The notes under the pieces were generated by a model. That model ran no database searches. It was not told the origin of the DNA and was given only the letters and a program-made list of their open reading frames with translations. Positions 22,843 to 31,341 of a DNA stretch of 33,717 bases are shown piece by piece (the stretch's first letter is position 1; every line of letters begins with the position of its first letter). This DNA comes from Chloroflexi bacterium TMED70 (lineage in GTDB: Bacteria > Chloroflexota > Dehalococcoidia > Lucifugimonadales > Lucifugimonadaceae), in NCBI GenBank assembly GCA_002171675.1, contig NHDX01000014.1:92750-126466 (forward strand), written 5' to 3'. A program made the translations under genes and the position numbers.

Positions 22843-23889
22843 TTAATCTTCAAGGGGATCTATTTCAATAGATCCTTCTTTAATATTTTTTATTTCTTGC
22901 AATTTATAAACTTCTACAACCATTAAAATTGTCAATATACATAAAATCCCTAGAATTATAGAAGAAAAATACATTAATCTTGTTGCTTCTAAAAATTCAC
23001 TTAAGTTTTCTGATTTGTATCCCCACAATCTAGTTATGGTTGAAGGATTATACAAACAGCTAAAAAATAAAATTACAAACCAAACTTTAAATTTATTTGG
23101 GAAAATACTCCAAGCAGTTCCTTTTTTAAAATCTTTTGAGAAACTTCCTAAATAAATTTCTTTAAATACTTTATAAATTCTAAAGCTTAAAAACAAAGTA
23201 GGCAAAAAAATTAATCCAAAAACAACCATATCATTACTGCTTATCCATCTTGAAACAAATATAAATATAAAATATAGAAAAATAGCAAAATAAATCCATA
23301 CAATTGATTTTTCAGCAGAAATATTAGAAACATATCTTAGAGTTTTTATATTTCTAATAGCCCTATGAAAAAAAGTTCCTAGAGGAAAAAATAGTAAAAA
23401 CAACAATAGAAACTGTATAACAAATATCAGTTGAGAATTTGATTGAGTGGAATTCATTTGATCAACATAAGATAAAGGCTCATCGCATATACCTTCTAAT
23501 AATTTCTTTGGATTTTTTGAGTTACAACTAGAAAAATTTTCTTTTTCAGAAAATTCCAATATAGAATCAAAATCTAATGTATTTGATGGAGGGATATTTA
23601 CTATCCCATCATAAATCCAAGTTTCATATTTTTGTTCATTACTTCTTTCTATAAAGAACATGGAAATACATAAAATAAATGATAAAAGTGATAAGAAGGT
23701 TATGAATCTTAAAGGATTTATATTAGTTTCAAATCCATATTTTTTATAAAAATTATTTCTTGCATTATCTAGCTCTTTTTTTGAACCAAAAATCCTTGAA
23801 AGTAAACTTACTTGATTATTTTCACTATTTTCAGTTAAGCGTGTAAGACTTGAAGGTTTTTGAAATTTTTTTTTATTCTTAGAACTCAA
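22843..23889 (-). CDS. Polytopic membrane protein of unknown function between leuC and leuD (weak DUF4328 resemblance)
   Basis: The 348-residue protein has a basic, Ser/Asn-rich cytosolic N-terminus (about 1-55). About six hydrophobic segments follow: around 60-80 (FITFLSLLSFILCISMFFI), 152-172, 194-215, 220-238, 266-281 and 306-330. The loop after the first segment (about 80-150) is polar with two cysteines (FSSCNSK, GICDEP) that could form a disulfide if it faces outward. FFHRAIRNIKTLRYVS, RIYKVFKEIYLGS and the segment order recall DUF4328 membrane proteins, but only loosely. It lies 6 bases after leuC and 17 before leuD, so it must be cotranscribed and is presumably leucine-regulated. A transporter or sensor role is speculation. 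Confidence 0.75.
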   Translation of the reverse strand: MSSKNKKKFQKPSSLTRLTENSENNQVSLLSRIFGSKKELDNARNNFYKKYGFETNINPLRFITFLSLLSFILCISMFFIERSNEQKYETWIYDGIVNIPPSNTLDFDSILEFSEKENFSSCNSKNPKKLLEGICDEPLSYVDQMNSTQSNSQLIFVIQFLLLFLLFFPLGTFFHRAIRNIKTLRYVSNISAEKSIVWIYFAIFLYFIFIFVSRWISSNDMVVFGLIFLPTLFLSFRIYKVFKEIYLGSFSKDFKKGTAWSIFPNKFKVWFVILFFSCLYNPSTITRLWGYKSENLSEFLEATRLMYFSSIILGILCILTILMVVEVYKLQEIKNIKEGSIEIDPLED

Positions 23890-23895
23890 AAAAAC

Positions 23896-25299
23896 CTACC
23901 AATCTCTAACATCAACAAAATGGCCTTCAATTGCCGCTGCAGCAGCCATTTCAGGACTTACAAGATGAGTTCTGCCTCCTTTACCTTGCCTTCCTTCAAA
24001 ATTTCTATTAGAAGTAGACGCACACCTTTCTCCTGGAGCAATTATGTCAGGATTCATACCAAGACACATTGAGCAACCTGATTCTCTCCATTCAAATCCA
24101 GAATCTTTAAAAATCTTGTCTAGTCCTTCTTTTTCAGCTTGTAATTTCGTTACTGTTGATCCAGGCATAATCTGAGCTCTAACTTTCGAGTTTACTTTTT
24201 TACCTTCAACAATTTTTGCTGCACTTCTAAGATCTGTAATACGAGCATTAGTACACGAACCAATAAAAACTCTATCTAATTCTATGTCTTCAATTTTTGT
24301 TCCTGGCTTAAGCCCCATATAATCAAGAGCATTATTACAAGATTGAGATTCAAGGACTTCTTCATAATCGTCTGGTGATGGGATTGAAGATGAAACGGGT
24401 AACACTTGAGAAGGATTAGTTCCCCATGAAACATGAGGTTCTAAATTGTCACAGTCTACTTCTATGTATGAATCAAATTCTGCTCCATCATCTGTTTGAA
24501 GTTCATTCCATTCTTCTACAGCTTTTTCCCAATCATTACCTTTAGGGACCTTGTTTCTACCCTTCATCCATTCATATGTAATTTCATCTGGTGCAATCAT
24601 ACCTGCTCTTGCTCCTGCTTCTATAGACATATTGCATATAGTCATTCGACCTTCCATAGAAAGATTTCTAATTGCATTGCCTGTATATTCCATAACGTAA
24701 CCAGTACCACCAGCTGTTCCTATTTGCCCTATGAGTTTCAAAACCATATCTTTAGCTGTAACACCTTTTTTTAGATTACCTTTAAAGTCTACTTTCATCG
24801 TTTTTGGTTTTCTTTGTCTAAGAGTTTGCGTAGCTAAAACATGTTCAACTTCTGAAGTTCCAATTCCAAAAGCTAAAGATCCAAAAGCACCATGAGTTGA
24901 GGTGTGAGAATCTCCACATACTATAGTCATTCCAGGTTGCGTATAGCCTTGTTCAGGACCAATTACATGAACAATTCCTTGCTCTTCATCCCAAACATCA
25001 AATAATGTTATTCCATTTGATTTACAGTTTTCTCTGATAGTTTCAACTTGTTTTCTAGCAATTTCATCTTTTATTTCTAATGTTCTAGTGTCATCAGTAG
25101 TAATATTATGGTCGACTGTAGCAATTGTTAAATCTGGCCTTCTGACCTTTCTATTACTTAATCTCAATCCTTCAAATGCCTGAGGTGATGTTACTTCGTG
25201 AACCAAATGTAAATCAATATAAAGAATTACCGGTTGATCTTTAGGTTCTGCAACCAAGTGTTTTTGCCATATTTTTTCAAACATAGTAAGTTTTGCCAT
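23896..25299 (-). CDS. leuC: 3-isopropylmalate dehydratase large subunit
   Basis: The 467-residue aconitase-family subunit holds the [4Fe-4S] cluster. Cys349 lies in FIGSCTNARITDL, and Cys409 and Cys412 in ESGCSMCLGMNPD. Other landmarks are LHLVHEVTSPQAFEGLR, CGDSHTSTHGAFG and the C-terminal TSNRNFEGRQGKGGRTHLVSP. It partners LeuD, encoded one gene further on. An insertion-like acidic stretch around 255-290 is normal for the bacterial type. The A-type Fe-S carrier near the left edge is a potential cluster donor. It lies 16 bases after leuA, with a purine-rich ribosome binding site (GGAGAGAG). Confidence 0.97.
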   Translation of the reverse strand: MAKLTMFEKIWQKHLVAEPKDQPVILYIDLHLVHEVTSPQAFEGLRLSNRKVRRPDLTIATVDHNITTDDTRTLEIKDEIARKQVETIRENCKSNGITLFDVWDEEQGIVHVIGPEQGYTQPGMTIVCGDSHTSTHGAFGSLAFGIGTSEVEHVLATQTLRQRKPKTMKVDFKGNLKKGVTAKDMVLKLIGQIGTAGGTGYVMEYTGNAIRNLSMEGRMTICNMSIEAGARAGMIAPDEITYEWMKGRNKVPKGNDWEKAVEEWNELQTDDGAEFDSYIEVDCDNLEPHVSWGTNPSQVLPVSSSIPSPDDYEEVLESQSCNNALDYMGLKPGTKIEDIELDRVFIGSCTNARITDLRSAAKIVEGKKVNSKVRAQIMPGSTVTKLQAEKEGLDKIFKDSGFEWRESGCSMCLGMNPDIIAPGERCASTSNRNFEGRQGKGGRTHLVSPEMAAAAAIEGHFVDVRDW

Positions 25300-25315
25300 A
25301 ATACTCTCTCCTTTA

Positions 25316-26857
25316 TTAATTTGAAGACTTAATAATCAAATATCTGTTAATTGCATTAACGTACGCCTTTGCACTAGCAAAAATTATATCTGTATCAGAT
25401 CCTTGTCCTGAATAAATTGTCCCATCTTTTTCAATTCTTATAGTTACCTCTCCAAGAGCATCAATCCCCTCCGTTACTGAAGAAACTGAAAATTCAGTAA
25501 GATTTACGTCTTGTTTAGTTATAGAATCAATAGAATTACATACAGCATCAACAGGCCCTGTTCCTGACTTAGAAACACTCTCAGACTCACCATTAGGTAG
25601 TTCCAAAGTAATGGAAGCTACAGGATCTCTTTTGTTCCCACAAACTACATCCAAATCTAAAACCTTAAATCTTTCTGTTGTATCTAATTCTCTATGAAAT
25701 TCACTCATTAAAGATTCAAGATCTTTATCAGTAATTTCTTTTTTTTGGTCGGCTAAATTTTTAAAGCTATTAAAAATCTCTAGTAATTCTTTATCATCTA
25801 CCTTATATCCTAAATATTCTAATCTAGACTTCAAACCAGCTCTGCCTGAAACCTTAGTCAATACAATCGCATCACCTTTCCAACCAACTTCTTCTGGAAG
25901 CATTATTTCAAAAGTTGTTCTTTCTTTAAGAAAAGCATCCTGGTGAATTCCAGATGAATGTCTAAATGCATTTTGACCTGTGACTGCTTTATTGAACTGT
26001 ATTGGGAAACCAAATATATTAGAAATCAGTCTACTAGATGGTCCTATTTCTGGAGTATTTATATCTGTCTCTACTCCATAATGATCAGGCCTAGTTTTTA
26101 CTGCCATAATGACCTCTTCTAAAGCAGCATTTCCAGCTCTTTCTCCTAAACCATTAATGCATCCTTCAATTTGTCTTGCACCATTTTCTAGGGCAGATAA
26201 ACTATTAGCCACAGCCATTCCTAAATCATTATGACAATGAACACTAACAATAGCCTTATCTATATTAGATACATTCTTAAAAACACCAGCAATTAATTCC
26301 CCAAATTCTTGAGGATTAGTATAACCAACCGTATCTGGAATATTAACGGTAGTAGCTCCCGCGGCTATAGCATTTTCTAACATCATGTATAAATATTCTG
26401 GATCTGATCTTGAAGCATCCATTGGGGAAAACTCTACATCTTGTACTGAATCTCTAGCTCTCTTTACAGCATCTATAGCCATTGACATTATAGATTCTCT
26501 ATCTTTCTTCATTTGGTGAAGCATATGTATATCTGAAACCGATAAAAATGTATGAATCCTAGGCTTTGAAGCACCCTTTAAACAATCAATAGCCGAATCT
26601 ATATCTGAAGGTACAGCTCTTGCTAATGTAGCGATAGTTGGTCCTTCAATCTCTAGAGCAATTTTTCTTACTGAAGCAAAATCACCGGGTGAACTAGCAG
26701 CAAAACCAGCCTCAATGATATCAACATTTAGCTTTTGTAACTGCGAAGCGATTCTAAATTTATCTTGGGCAGTTAAAGAAGCTCCCGCTGATTGTTCTCC
26801 ATCACGAAGCGTTGTATCAAAAACTAATAGTTTGTCATTTTTATTATTTTCAACCAT
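25316..26857 (-). CDS. leuA: 2-isopropylmalate synthase
   Basis: The 513-residue protein condenses 2-oxoisovalerate with acetyl-CoA, the first committed step to leucine. The catalytic domain begins with VFDTTLRDGEQSAGASL (Asp14, Arg18), continues with VDIIEAGFAASSPGDF and has the metal-binding SVHCHNDLGMAVANS, then the subdomain GQNAFRHSSGIHQD. The C-terminal LeuA_dimer domain (about 385-510) is the leucine feedback site in the family. The bacterial LeuA type 1 length fits. The paralogue at 14697 is the citramalate synthase; the motif GFAASSPGDF here versus GFAGSNPKDE there separates them. It follows ilvC by 17 bases. Confidence 0.96.
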   Translation of the reverse strand: MVENNKNDKLLVFDTTLRDGEQSAGASLTAQDKFRIASQLQKLNVDIIEAGFAASSPGDFASVRKIALEIEGPTIATLARAVPSDIDSAIDCLKGASKPRIHTFLSVSDIHMLHQMKKDRESIMSMAIDAVKRARDSVQDVEFSPMDASRSDPEYLYMMLENAIAAGATTVNIPDTVGYTNPQEFGELIAGVFKNVSNIDKAIVSVHCHNDLGMAVANSLSALENGARQIEGCINGLGERAGNAALEEVIMAVKTRPDHYGVETDINTPEIGPSSRLISNIFGFPIQFNKAVTGQNAFRHSSGIHQDAFLKERTTFEIMLPEEVGWKGDAIVLTKVSGRAGLKSRLEYLGYKVDDKELLEIFNSFKNLADQKKEITDKDLESLMSEFHRELDTTERFKVLDLDVVCGNKRDPVASITLELPNGESESVSKSGTGPVDAVCNSIDSITKQDVNLTEFSVSSVTEGIDALGEVTIRIEKDGTIYSGQGSDTDIIFASAKAYVNAINRYLIIKSSN

Positions 26858-26874
26858 TTATATACTCTCAATAA

Positions 26875-27873
26875 TTATGTTGTTGATTCTAGCCAGGGCA
26901 TCATAGCTCTCAGATCTTTACCAATTTTCTCAACTGGATGACTCAAATCTGCTTCTCTTAATTCGTTATATTTATGTAATCCTTCATCATTTTCTGCAAT
27001 CCACTCTCTTGCGAATCTACCGCTTTGGATATCATCTAAGACATTTTTCATTGATTGCTTAACAGAATCGTCGATTATTTTTGGACCCACTGTATAATCA
27101 CCATATTCGGCAGTTGTAGATACCGAGTACCTCATTCCTTCCAAACCACCTTGATAAATCAAATCTACTATGAGTTTTAACTCGTGCAGAACTTCAAAAT
27201 AGGCAGATTCAGGCTGATATCCAGCTTCTGTCAATACTTCGAATCCTGCTTTAATTAGTGCTGTTACCCCTCCACAAAGTACTGCTTGCTCTCCAAAAAG
27301 ATCTGTTTCAGTCTCTTCTTTAAAAGTAGTTTCTAATATTCCAGCTCTTCCTCCTCCAATACCTTTTCCATAAGCTAAAGCAGTTTCATAAGCTTTACCT
27401 GAAAAGTCCTGATCAACAGCTATCAAACATGGAACTCCTAAGTCTCTTTCAAAAACAGCTCTAACTCTATGTCCTGGGGCTTTTGGAGCAATCATAACAA
27501 CATCTACATTTTCAGGAGGCTTAATTTCTCCATAAAGAATTGCAAAACCATGGGCAAAAAGTAAAATATCGCCTTCCGACAGATTTTCTTCTATATCCTC
27601 ATTAAATACCTTTTTCATTGAGGGATCAGGGATACAAAGACTTATAAGTTGAGAGTTTTTTACAGCATCTGAAATGCTATATACTTCAAATCCATCATGT
27701 TCAGCTTGTTCTTTAGATTTAGATCCTTCATAAAGTCCTATAATCACATCAAATCCTGAATCTTTAAGATTTTGCGCATGAGCATGGCCTTGAGAGCCAT
27801 AACCAATAACAGAGATTCTTTTATCTCTTAGTATTTGATCGTCTATATCTTTGTCATAAAATAACTTTGCCAT
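26875..27873 (-). CDS. ilvC: Ketol-acid reductoisomerase
   Basis: The 332-residue class I enzyme has the Rossmann motif ISVIGYGSQGHAHAQNLKDSG (GxGxxGxxxA), then IGLYEGSKSKEQA as cofactor-specificity loop. The knotted C-terminal domain has DLFGEQAVLCGG, EAGYQPESAYFEVLHELKLIVDLIYQGG and SVSTTAEYGD, with the Mg-binding acidic residues. It isomerises and reduces acetolactate or acetohydroxybutyrate for all three branched-chain amino acids. The serines in the specificity loop suit NADPH. It lies 15 bases after ilvN with a GGAGAAAAAA ribosome binding site. Confidence 0.97.
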   Translation of the reverse strand: MAKLFYDKDIDDQILRDKRISVIGYGSQGHAHAQNLKDSGFDVIIGLYEGSKSKEQAEHDGFEVYSISDAVKNSQLISLCIPDPSMKKVFNEDIEENLSEGDILLFAHGFAILYGEIKPPENVDVVMIAPKAPGHRVRAVFERDLGVPCLIAVDQDFSGKAYETALAYGKGIGGGRAGILETTFKEETETDLFGEQAVLCGGVTALIKAGFEVLTEAGYQPESAYFEVLHELKLIVDLIYQGGLEGMRYSVSTTAEYGDYTVGPKIIDDSVKQSMKNVLDDIQSGRFAREWIAENDEGLHKYNELREADLSHPVEKIGKDLRAMMPWLESTT

Positions 27874-27888
27874 TTTTTTCTCCTATTT

Positions 27889-28470
27889 TTATACTGATCC
27901 TGATTCATTTTCATCAGAAATGTATATATTTGATTGATTTGTTACACTAAATTCACCATCTTCTAAACCTACTTTTGTTGTACCTCTGAGAGTAGCAATT
28001 CTACCAGTTCGCATGATTTCTAATACTCCAAATTGATCCAATAGTTCTACAAAAGAATCTATCTTTGATTTACCTCCAGCAATTTCAAATGTCATATTAT
28101 TTATACCAACATCAACAACATTTACTCTAAAGATTTTAGATAGTTCTAATATTTCTACTCTTTGAGAAGGTTTACATGAAACCTTTATTAGAGCTAATTC
28201 TCTCCATACTGTATTTTTTTCACTTATATCTGAAGCTTCAACAACATCTATCAATTTATTTAATTGAGAAGAAATTTTCATTACAGAATTTTCAGAGCCT
28301 GCTACAACAAATGTCATTCTGGAAAATCCATCTTTTTCTGAATGCCCCACAGCCAAGCTTTCTATGTTTACACCTCTTCTTCTAAAGAGACCTGAAATTC
28401 TAGCTAAAACACCTGGCTTATCATGAACTAAAGCTATAATCGTTCTTCTATGTAGTCCGTCATTCATCAT
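27889..28470 (-). CDS. ilvN: Acetolactate synthase regulatory (small) subunit
   Basis: The 193-residue protein begins with an ACT domain: TIIALVHDKPGVLARISGLFRRRGVNIESLAVG. A second ACT-like half contains RELALIKVSC and FEIAGGKSKIDSFVELL. It binds valine and tunes the large subunit. The last ~25 residues (from about SVTNQSN) go beyond the usual end. The ATG overlaps the ilvB stop by 4 bases, with an AGGAGGAT ribosome binding site inside ilvB, a typical coupled pair. The symbol ilvH would be equally valid. Confidence 0.95.
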   Translation of the reverse strand: MMNDGLHRRTIIALVHDKPGVLARISGLFRRRGVNIESLAVGHSEKDGFSRMTFVVAGSENSVMKISSQLNKLIDVVEASDISEKNTVWRELALIKVSCKPSQRVEILELSKIFRVNVVDVGINNMTFEIAGGKSKIDSFVELLDQFGVLEIMRTGRIATLRGTTKVGLEDGEFSVTNQSNIYISDENESGSV

Positions 28471-30164
28471 TTGTTTTTATCCTCCTCGATTAGCTGATCT
28501 ACACTTCCACCAGCAGGTATCATAGGATAAACATAATCTACTTTTTCTATAACAAAATCAACAATTACTGGTCCATCATGATTATTCGCTTCATTAATAG
28601 CAGATTGTAAATCATCTTGATTTTCAACCCTTATTCCTTTTATTCCATATGCTTCTGCAAGTTTTACAAAATCAGGATTACCTGTATATGTTTCTGCATT
28701 TCTTTTTCCTTGGTAAAACATATCCTGCCATTGGGTTATCATGCCTAAATGATTATTATTTAATATCGCATACTTAATAGGTAATTTATTTTCTGCAACA
28801 GTAGCTAATTCACCTATTGTCATTTGGAATCCACCATCACCACATATTGACCAAACCGTATCATCTGGTGATCCTACTTGTGCACCAATTGCACTTGGTA
28901 TTTCATAGCCCATAGTTCCTAATCCACCTGATGAAAGCCAAGTATTTGGTTTCGTAAATTCATAATGTTGAGCAGCCCACATTTGATGCTGTCCTACTCC
29001 AGTACAAATAATAGCATTACCCTTAGTAATGTCAGATAAAGTTTTTATTACCTGTTGTCCTAATAAACTATCTGATTCAGGTATTAAAAGAGAAGGATGT
29101 TCAGCTTTAATGTGCTCTACTTGTTTGAGCCAATCAGTATGATTTTGAGTATTAAGTTTTGGGTTTAATAAATTCAATACTTGGTCAATGTCACCTACAA
29201 CAGGTGCATCTATTTTAACTGTCTTATTAATTTCAGCAGGATCAATGTCAATATGAATTTTTTTAGAATTTTTACCAAATCTTTTTGCATTACCTACAAT
29301 TCGATCATCAAATCTAGATCCTATACCGATTATTAGATCTGCTTCATCAAGAGCTATGGATGCATAAGCCATTCCATGCATACCAGGAAATCCGGCAGAC
29401 AAAATGTGATCTTCAGGGAAAGAAGAAATCCCAAGTAAGGTTGTCACAACAGGTATTTGACATCTTTCAGCCAATTCTAAAAGCCTTTCTTGAGCTCTAG
29501 AAATAATAACTCCATGCCCTGCAAGTATTACAGGTTTTTTTGATTCATTTATTAGCTCTATAGCTTTCTCTATTTGTGATTCATCAATTTCTGGATAAGG
29601 TTTATATCCTGGTAAATTAATTTTTGAATCTTTTTTATAGTTATAATCTGATAATTCTTCAAAAACGTCTTTAGGTATATCGATTAAAACAGGACCTGGT
29701 CTACCTGTTTTTGCAATATAAAAGGCTTCATGAATTATTGGACCTATATCCGATGCTTTCATAACTAAATAGTTATGTTTAGTAACTGGCAAAGTAGCTC
29801 CAGTTATATCAGTTTCTTGAAAAGCATCTGTTCCAATAGCAGGTCTTCCTACTTGACCTGTTATAGCAACAACAGGAACAGAATCCATCATTGCAGTAGC
29901 TAAGCCTGTGATTAAATTTGTTGCTCCTGGACCTGAAGTAGCAAATGCTACTCCAACTTTTCCAGTAGTTCTTGAATATCCATCAGCAGCATGACATGCA
30001 CCTTGCTCATGCCTGGTTAATATATGCCTTATTTCAGGAAAATTATTTAATGTTCCATACAAAGGCAAAATTGCTCCACCAGGAATGCCAAAGACTGTAT
30101 CGACACCCTCTTTTATTAGAGCTTTACAAACTATTTCACTTCCTTTGAATAAATCTTTTTTCAT
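28467..30164 (-). CDS. ilvB: Acetolactate synthase catalytic (large) subunit
   Basis: This ThDP- and FAD-dependent enzyme condenses two pyruvates, or pyruvate plus 2-oxobutyrate. It contains GVDTVFGIPGGAILPLY, RHEQGACHAADGYSR with the catalytic glutamate, FATSGPGATNLITGLATAMMDS and the ThDP/Mg motif GDGGFQMTIGELATVAENKLP...NNN. The ATG at 30164 is preferred because GGAG lies 6 bases before it. An upstream in-frame ATG at 30176 overlaps that GGAG and would add four residues. The gene follows immediately after the T-box terminator, so its expression should rise when charged tRNA-Leu is scarce. It is the first gene of the nine-gene operon. Confidence 0.96.
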   Translation of the reverse strand: MKKDLFKGSEIVCKALIKEGVDTVFGIPGGAILPLYGTLNNFPEIRHILTRHEQGACHAADGYSRTTGKVGVAFATSGPGATNLITGLATAMMDSVPVVAITGQVGRPAIGTDAFQETDITGATLPVTKHNYLVMKASDIGPIIHEAFYIAKTGRPGPVLIDIPKDVFEELSDYNYKKDSKINLPGYKPYPEIDESQIEKAIELINESKKPVILAGHGVIISRAQERLLELAERCQIPVVTTLLGISSFPEDHILSAGFPGMHGMAYASIALDEADLIIGIGSRFDDRIVGNAKRFGKNSKKIHIDIDPAEINKTVKIDAPVVGDIDQVLNLLNPKLNTQNHTDWLKQVEHIKAEHPSLLIPESDSLLGQQVIKTLSDITKGNAIICTGVGQHQMWAAQHYEFTKPNTWLSSGGLGTMGYEIPSAIGAQVGSPDDTVWSICGDGGFQMTIGELATVAENKLPIKYAILNNNHLGMITQWQDMFYQGKRNAETYTGNPDFVKLAEAYGIKGIRVENQDDLQSAINEANNHDGPVIVDFVIEKVDYVYPMIPAGGSVDQLIEEDKNK

Positions 30165-30186
30165 GAAATTCTCCATTAATTTAATT

Positions 30187-30211
30187 AAAAAAACTCGCCC
30201 AAAAGGACGAG
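30187..30211 (-). terminator. Intrinsic terminator of the T-box leader
   Basis: On the minus strand CTCGTCC-TTTT-GGGCGAG forms a 7-bp stem (one U-G wobble) with a four-base loop, followed at once by seven T (30193-30187). It lies downstream of the T-box sequence and competes with the antiterminator, and the ilvB start is only about 23 bases further. Confidence 0.92.
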
Positions 30212-30410
30212 ATTACCCGCGGTACCACCTTAATTGCACTTTTTGTGCCTCTTATTTAAACTTATCGTAGTTTTCAACGTTTCTTCTTACTAATTTCAGA
30301 AGAACCACTCCTAGGCGAGTTCATTAATCTTTAATATTGATTTTCAGAAGCCATCAACTCTCTTTTACAGTTAGAAAAGAATTAATTACTACTCCTATTC
30401 ATAGCGTTCA
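30187..30410 (-). ncRNA. T-box leader riboswitch upstream of ilvB, probable leucine (CUC) specifier
   Basis: Read on the minus strand, the leader holds the T-box sequence AAGGTGGTACCGCGG (30231-30217), which pairs with the uncharged tRNA acceptor end. An intrinsic terminator follows it directly. Stem I is recognisable: AGTAGTA on the 5' side of the specifier loop (about 30394-30388), the AGAGAG bulge (30363-30358), and an apical hairpin with TTGAT/ATCAA arms. The 3' side reads GAA-CTC-G, where CTC (30319-30317) falls in the specifier position. CUC leucine specifiers are known for ilv-leu T-boxes in Bacillus. The RNA should let transcription through when leucyl-tRNA is uncharged. The fold was drawn by eye. 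Confidence 0.93.
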
Positions 30411-30414
30411 TTCT

Positions 30415-30420
30415 ATTATA
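30415..30420 (-). promoter_or_regulatory. Candidate -10 box for the T-box/ilv-leu transcript
   Basis: On the minus strand a perfect TATAAT (30420-30415) lies just before the start of the T-box stem I, at the right distance for transcription to begin near 30408. No good -35 hexamer stands at 16-18 bases, so the promoter is only partly supported. The divergent GNAT gene starts 46 bases away. Confidence 0.5.
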
Positions 30421-30465
30421 TAACTATATAGATCAAATAGCTATTAATCTGATAAATTACACCTA

Positions 30466-31341
30466 ATGAAAATAAATAAATTAGATAATAATAATAATCA
30501 ACAAAAAAGAGCTTTTTTCAACTTTATTTCTAAGCTTGATAATCATGGATATACTTCGTTCCCTAAAGATTATAATGTTTTCAAAAAACTTATAGATAAT
30601 ACAAAACCTGAAATTTTTATAATCTATGACAAGGAATCTATAATAAATTATTTTTATATAGTTGATGAAAATTTAATAAATAGAACAATAATTCAAACAT
30701 ACGATACTAATCATCTATTTAGTTTTGAAGAAATCAAAAAAAACTTAGATTTTTCTAACTCTATTGAGATTGGTGTTAGAGATAGTGAGAATAACAAACC
30801 TAAATCAAAAATAAAATTTAATGTATCTAATACTTATAATTTCATGGAGTTAAAAAAAGAAAATCTAGTTGATGTTAAAAATAATTTCAACAAAAACAAT
30901 TATCAGAAAAAATTATTTGATATAAAAAGTGATCTTGAAAACCTAACTAATATTCAAAATGAATGCTTTGAAAATCATCACGGCTATCAAAAAAATAATC
31001 CTGATGAAATAAAAAAAGAATTAGATTTACTTAATTCTGATAATGAGAGTTATTACATATTAGGAATCATAGATAAAAATCAAAAATGGGTGGGTTACTC
31101 ATGGTCAAACTATAACTTAAATTCGAAAGCAGCTAAATTATCAATGTGTGGTTCGGTAAAGAATCATAGAAATAATGGAGTTGCAACAGAAGCTATTAAA
31201 TCTTCAATAAACCACTTGTTTAAAATAGGTTGTGAAAAAATTCAACTCGAAGTTGATCATAAAAATAACTCAGCAAAAAAAATATACTTAGAAATGGGAT
31301 TTGAAATTTATGATAATTTAAGGTGGTATGAAATTATATAA
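30466..31341 (+). CDS. GNAT-family N-acetyltransferase, probably tandem-domain
   Basis: The 291-residue protein has a clear C-terminal GNAT domain (about 150-291). YILGIIDKNQKWVGYSWS is followed by the acetyl-CoA loop VKNHRNNGVATEAIKSSINHLF (R/Q-x-x-G-x-A type), then IQLEVDHKNNSAKKIYLEMGFE, the typical RimI-like last strand and helix. The N-terminal ~145 residues could be a degenerate second GNAT domain, as in mycothiol synthase and similar tandem proteins, but no intact acetyl-CoA loop is visible there. The protein is very Asn/Lys-rich. It is divergent from the T-box operon and its end overlaps the converging glycosyltransferase by 8 bases. The substrate is unknown. Confidence 0.82.
   Translation: MKINKLDNNNNQQKRAFFNFISKLDNHGYTSFPKDYNVFKKLIDNTKPEIFIIYDKESIINYFYIVDENLINRTIIQTYDTNHLFSFEEIKKNLDFSNSIEIGVRDSENNKPKSKIKFNVSNTYNFMELKKENLVDVKNNFNKNNYQKKLFDIKSDLENLTNIQNECFENHHGYQKNNPDEIKKELDLLNSDNESYYILGIIDKNQKWVGYSWSNYNLNSKAAKLSMCGSVKNHRNNGVATEAIKSSINHLFKIGCEKIQLEVDHKNNSAKKIYLEMGFEIYDNLRWYEII

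Noticed and set aside
24496..24774. Rightward open frame of 92 codons inside leuC
   Set aside because: It is antisense to conserved leuC, rich in Cys/Phe/His as expected from reverse reading, with no family resemblance.
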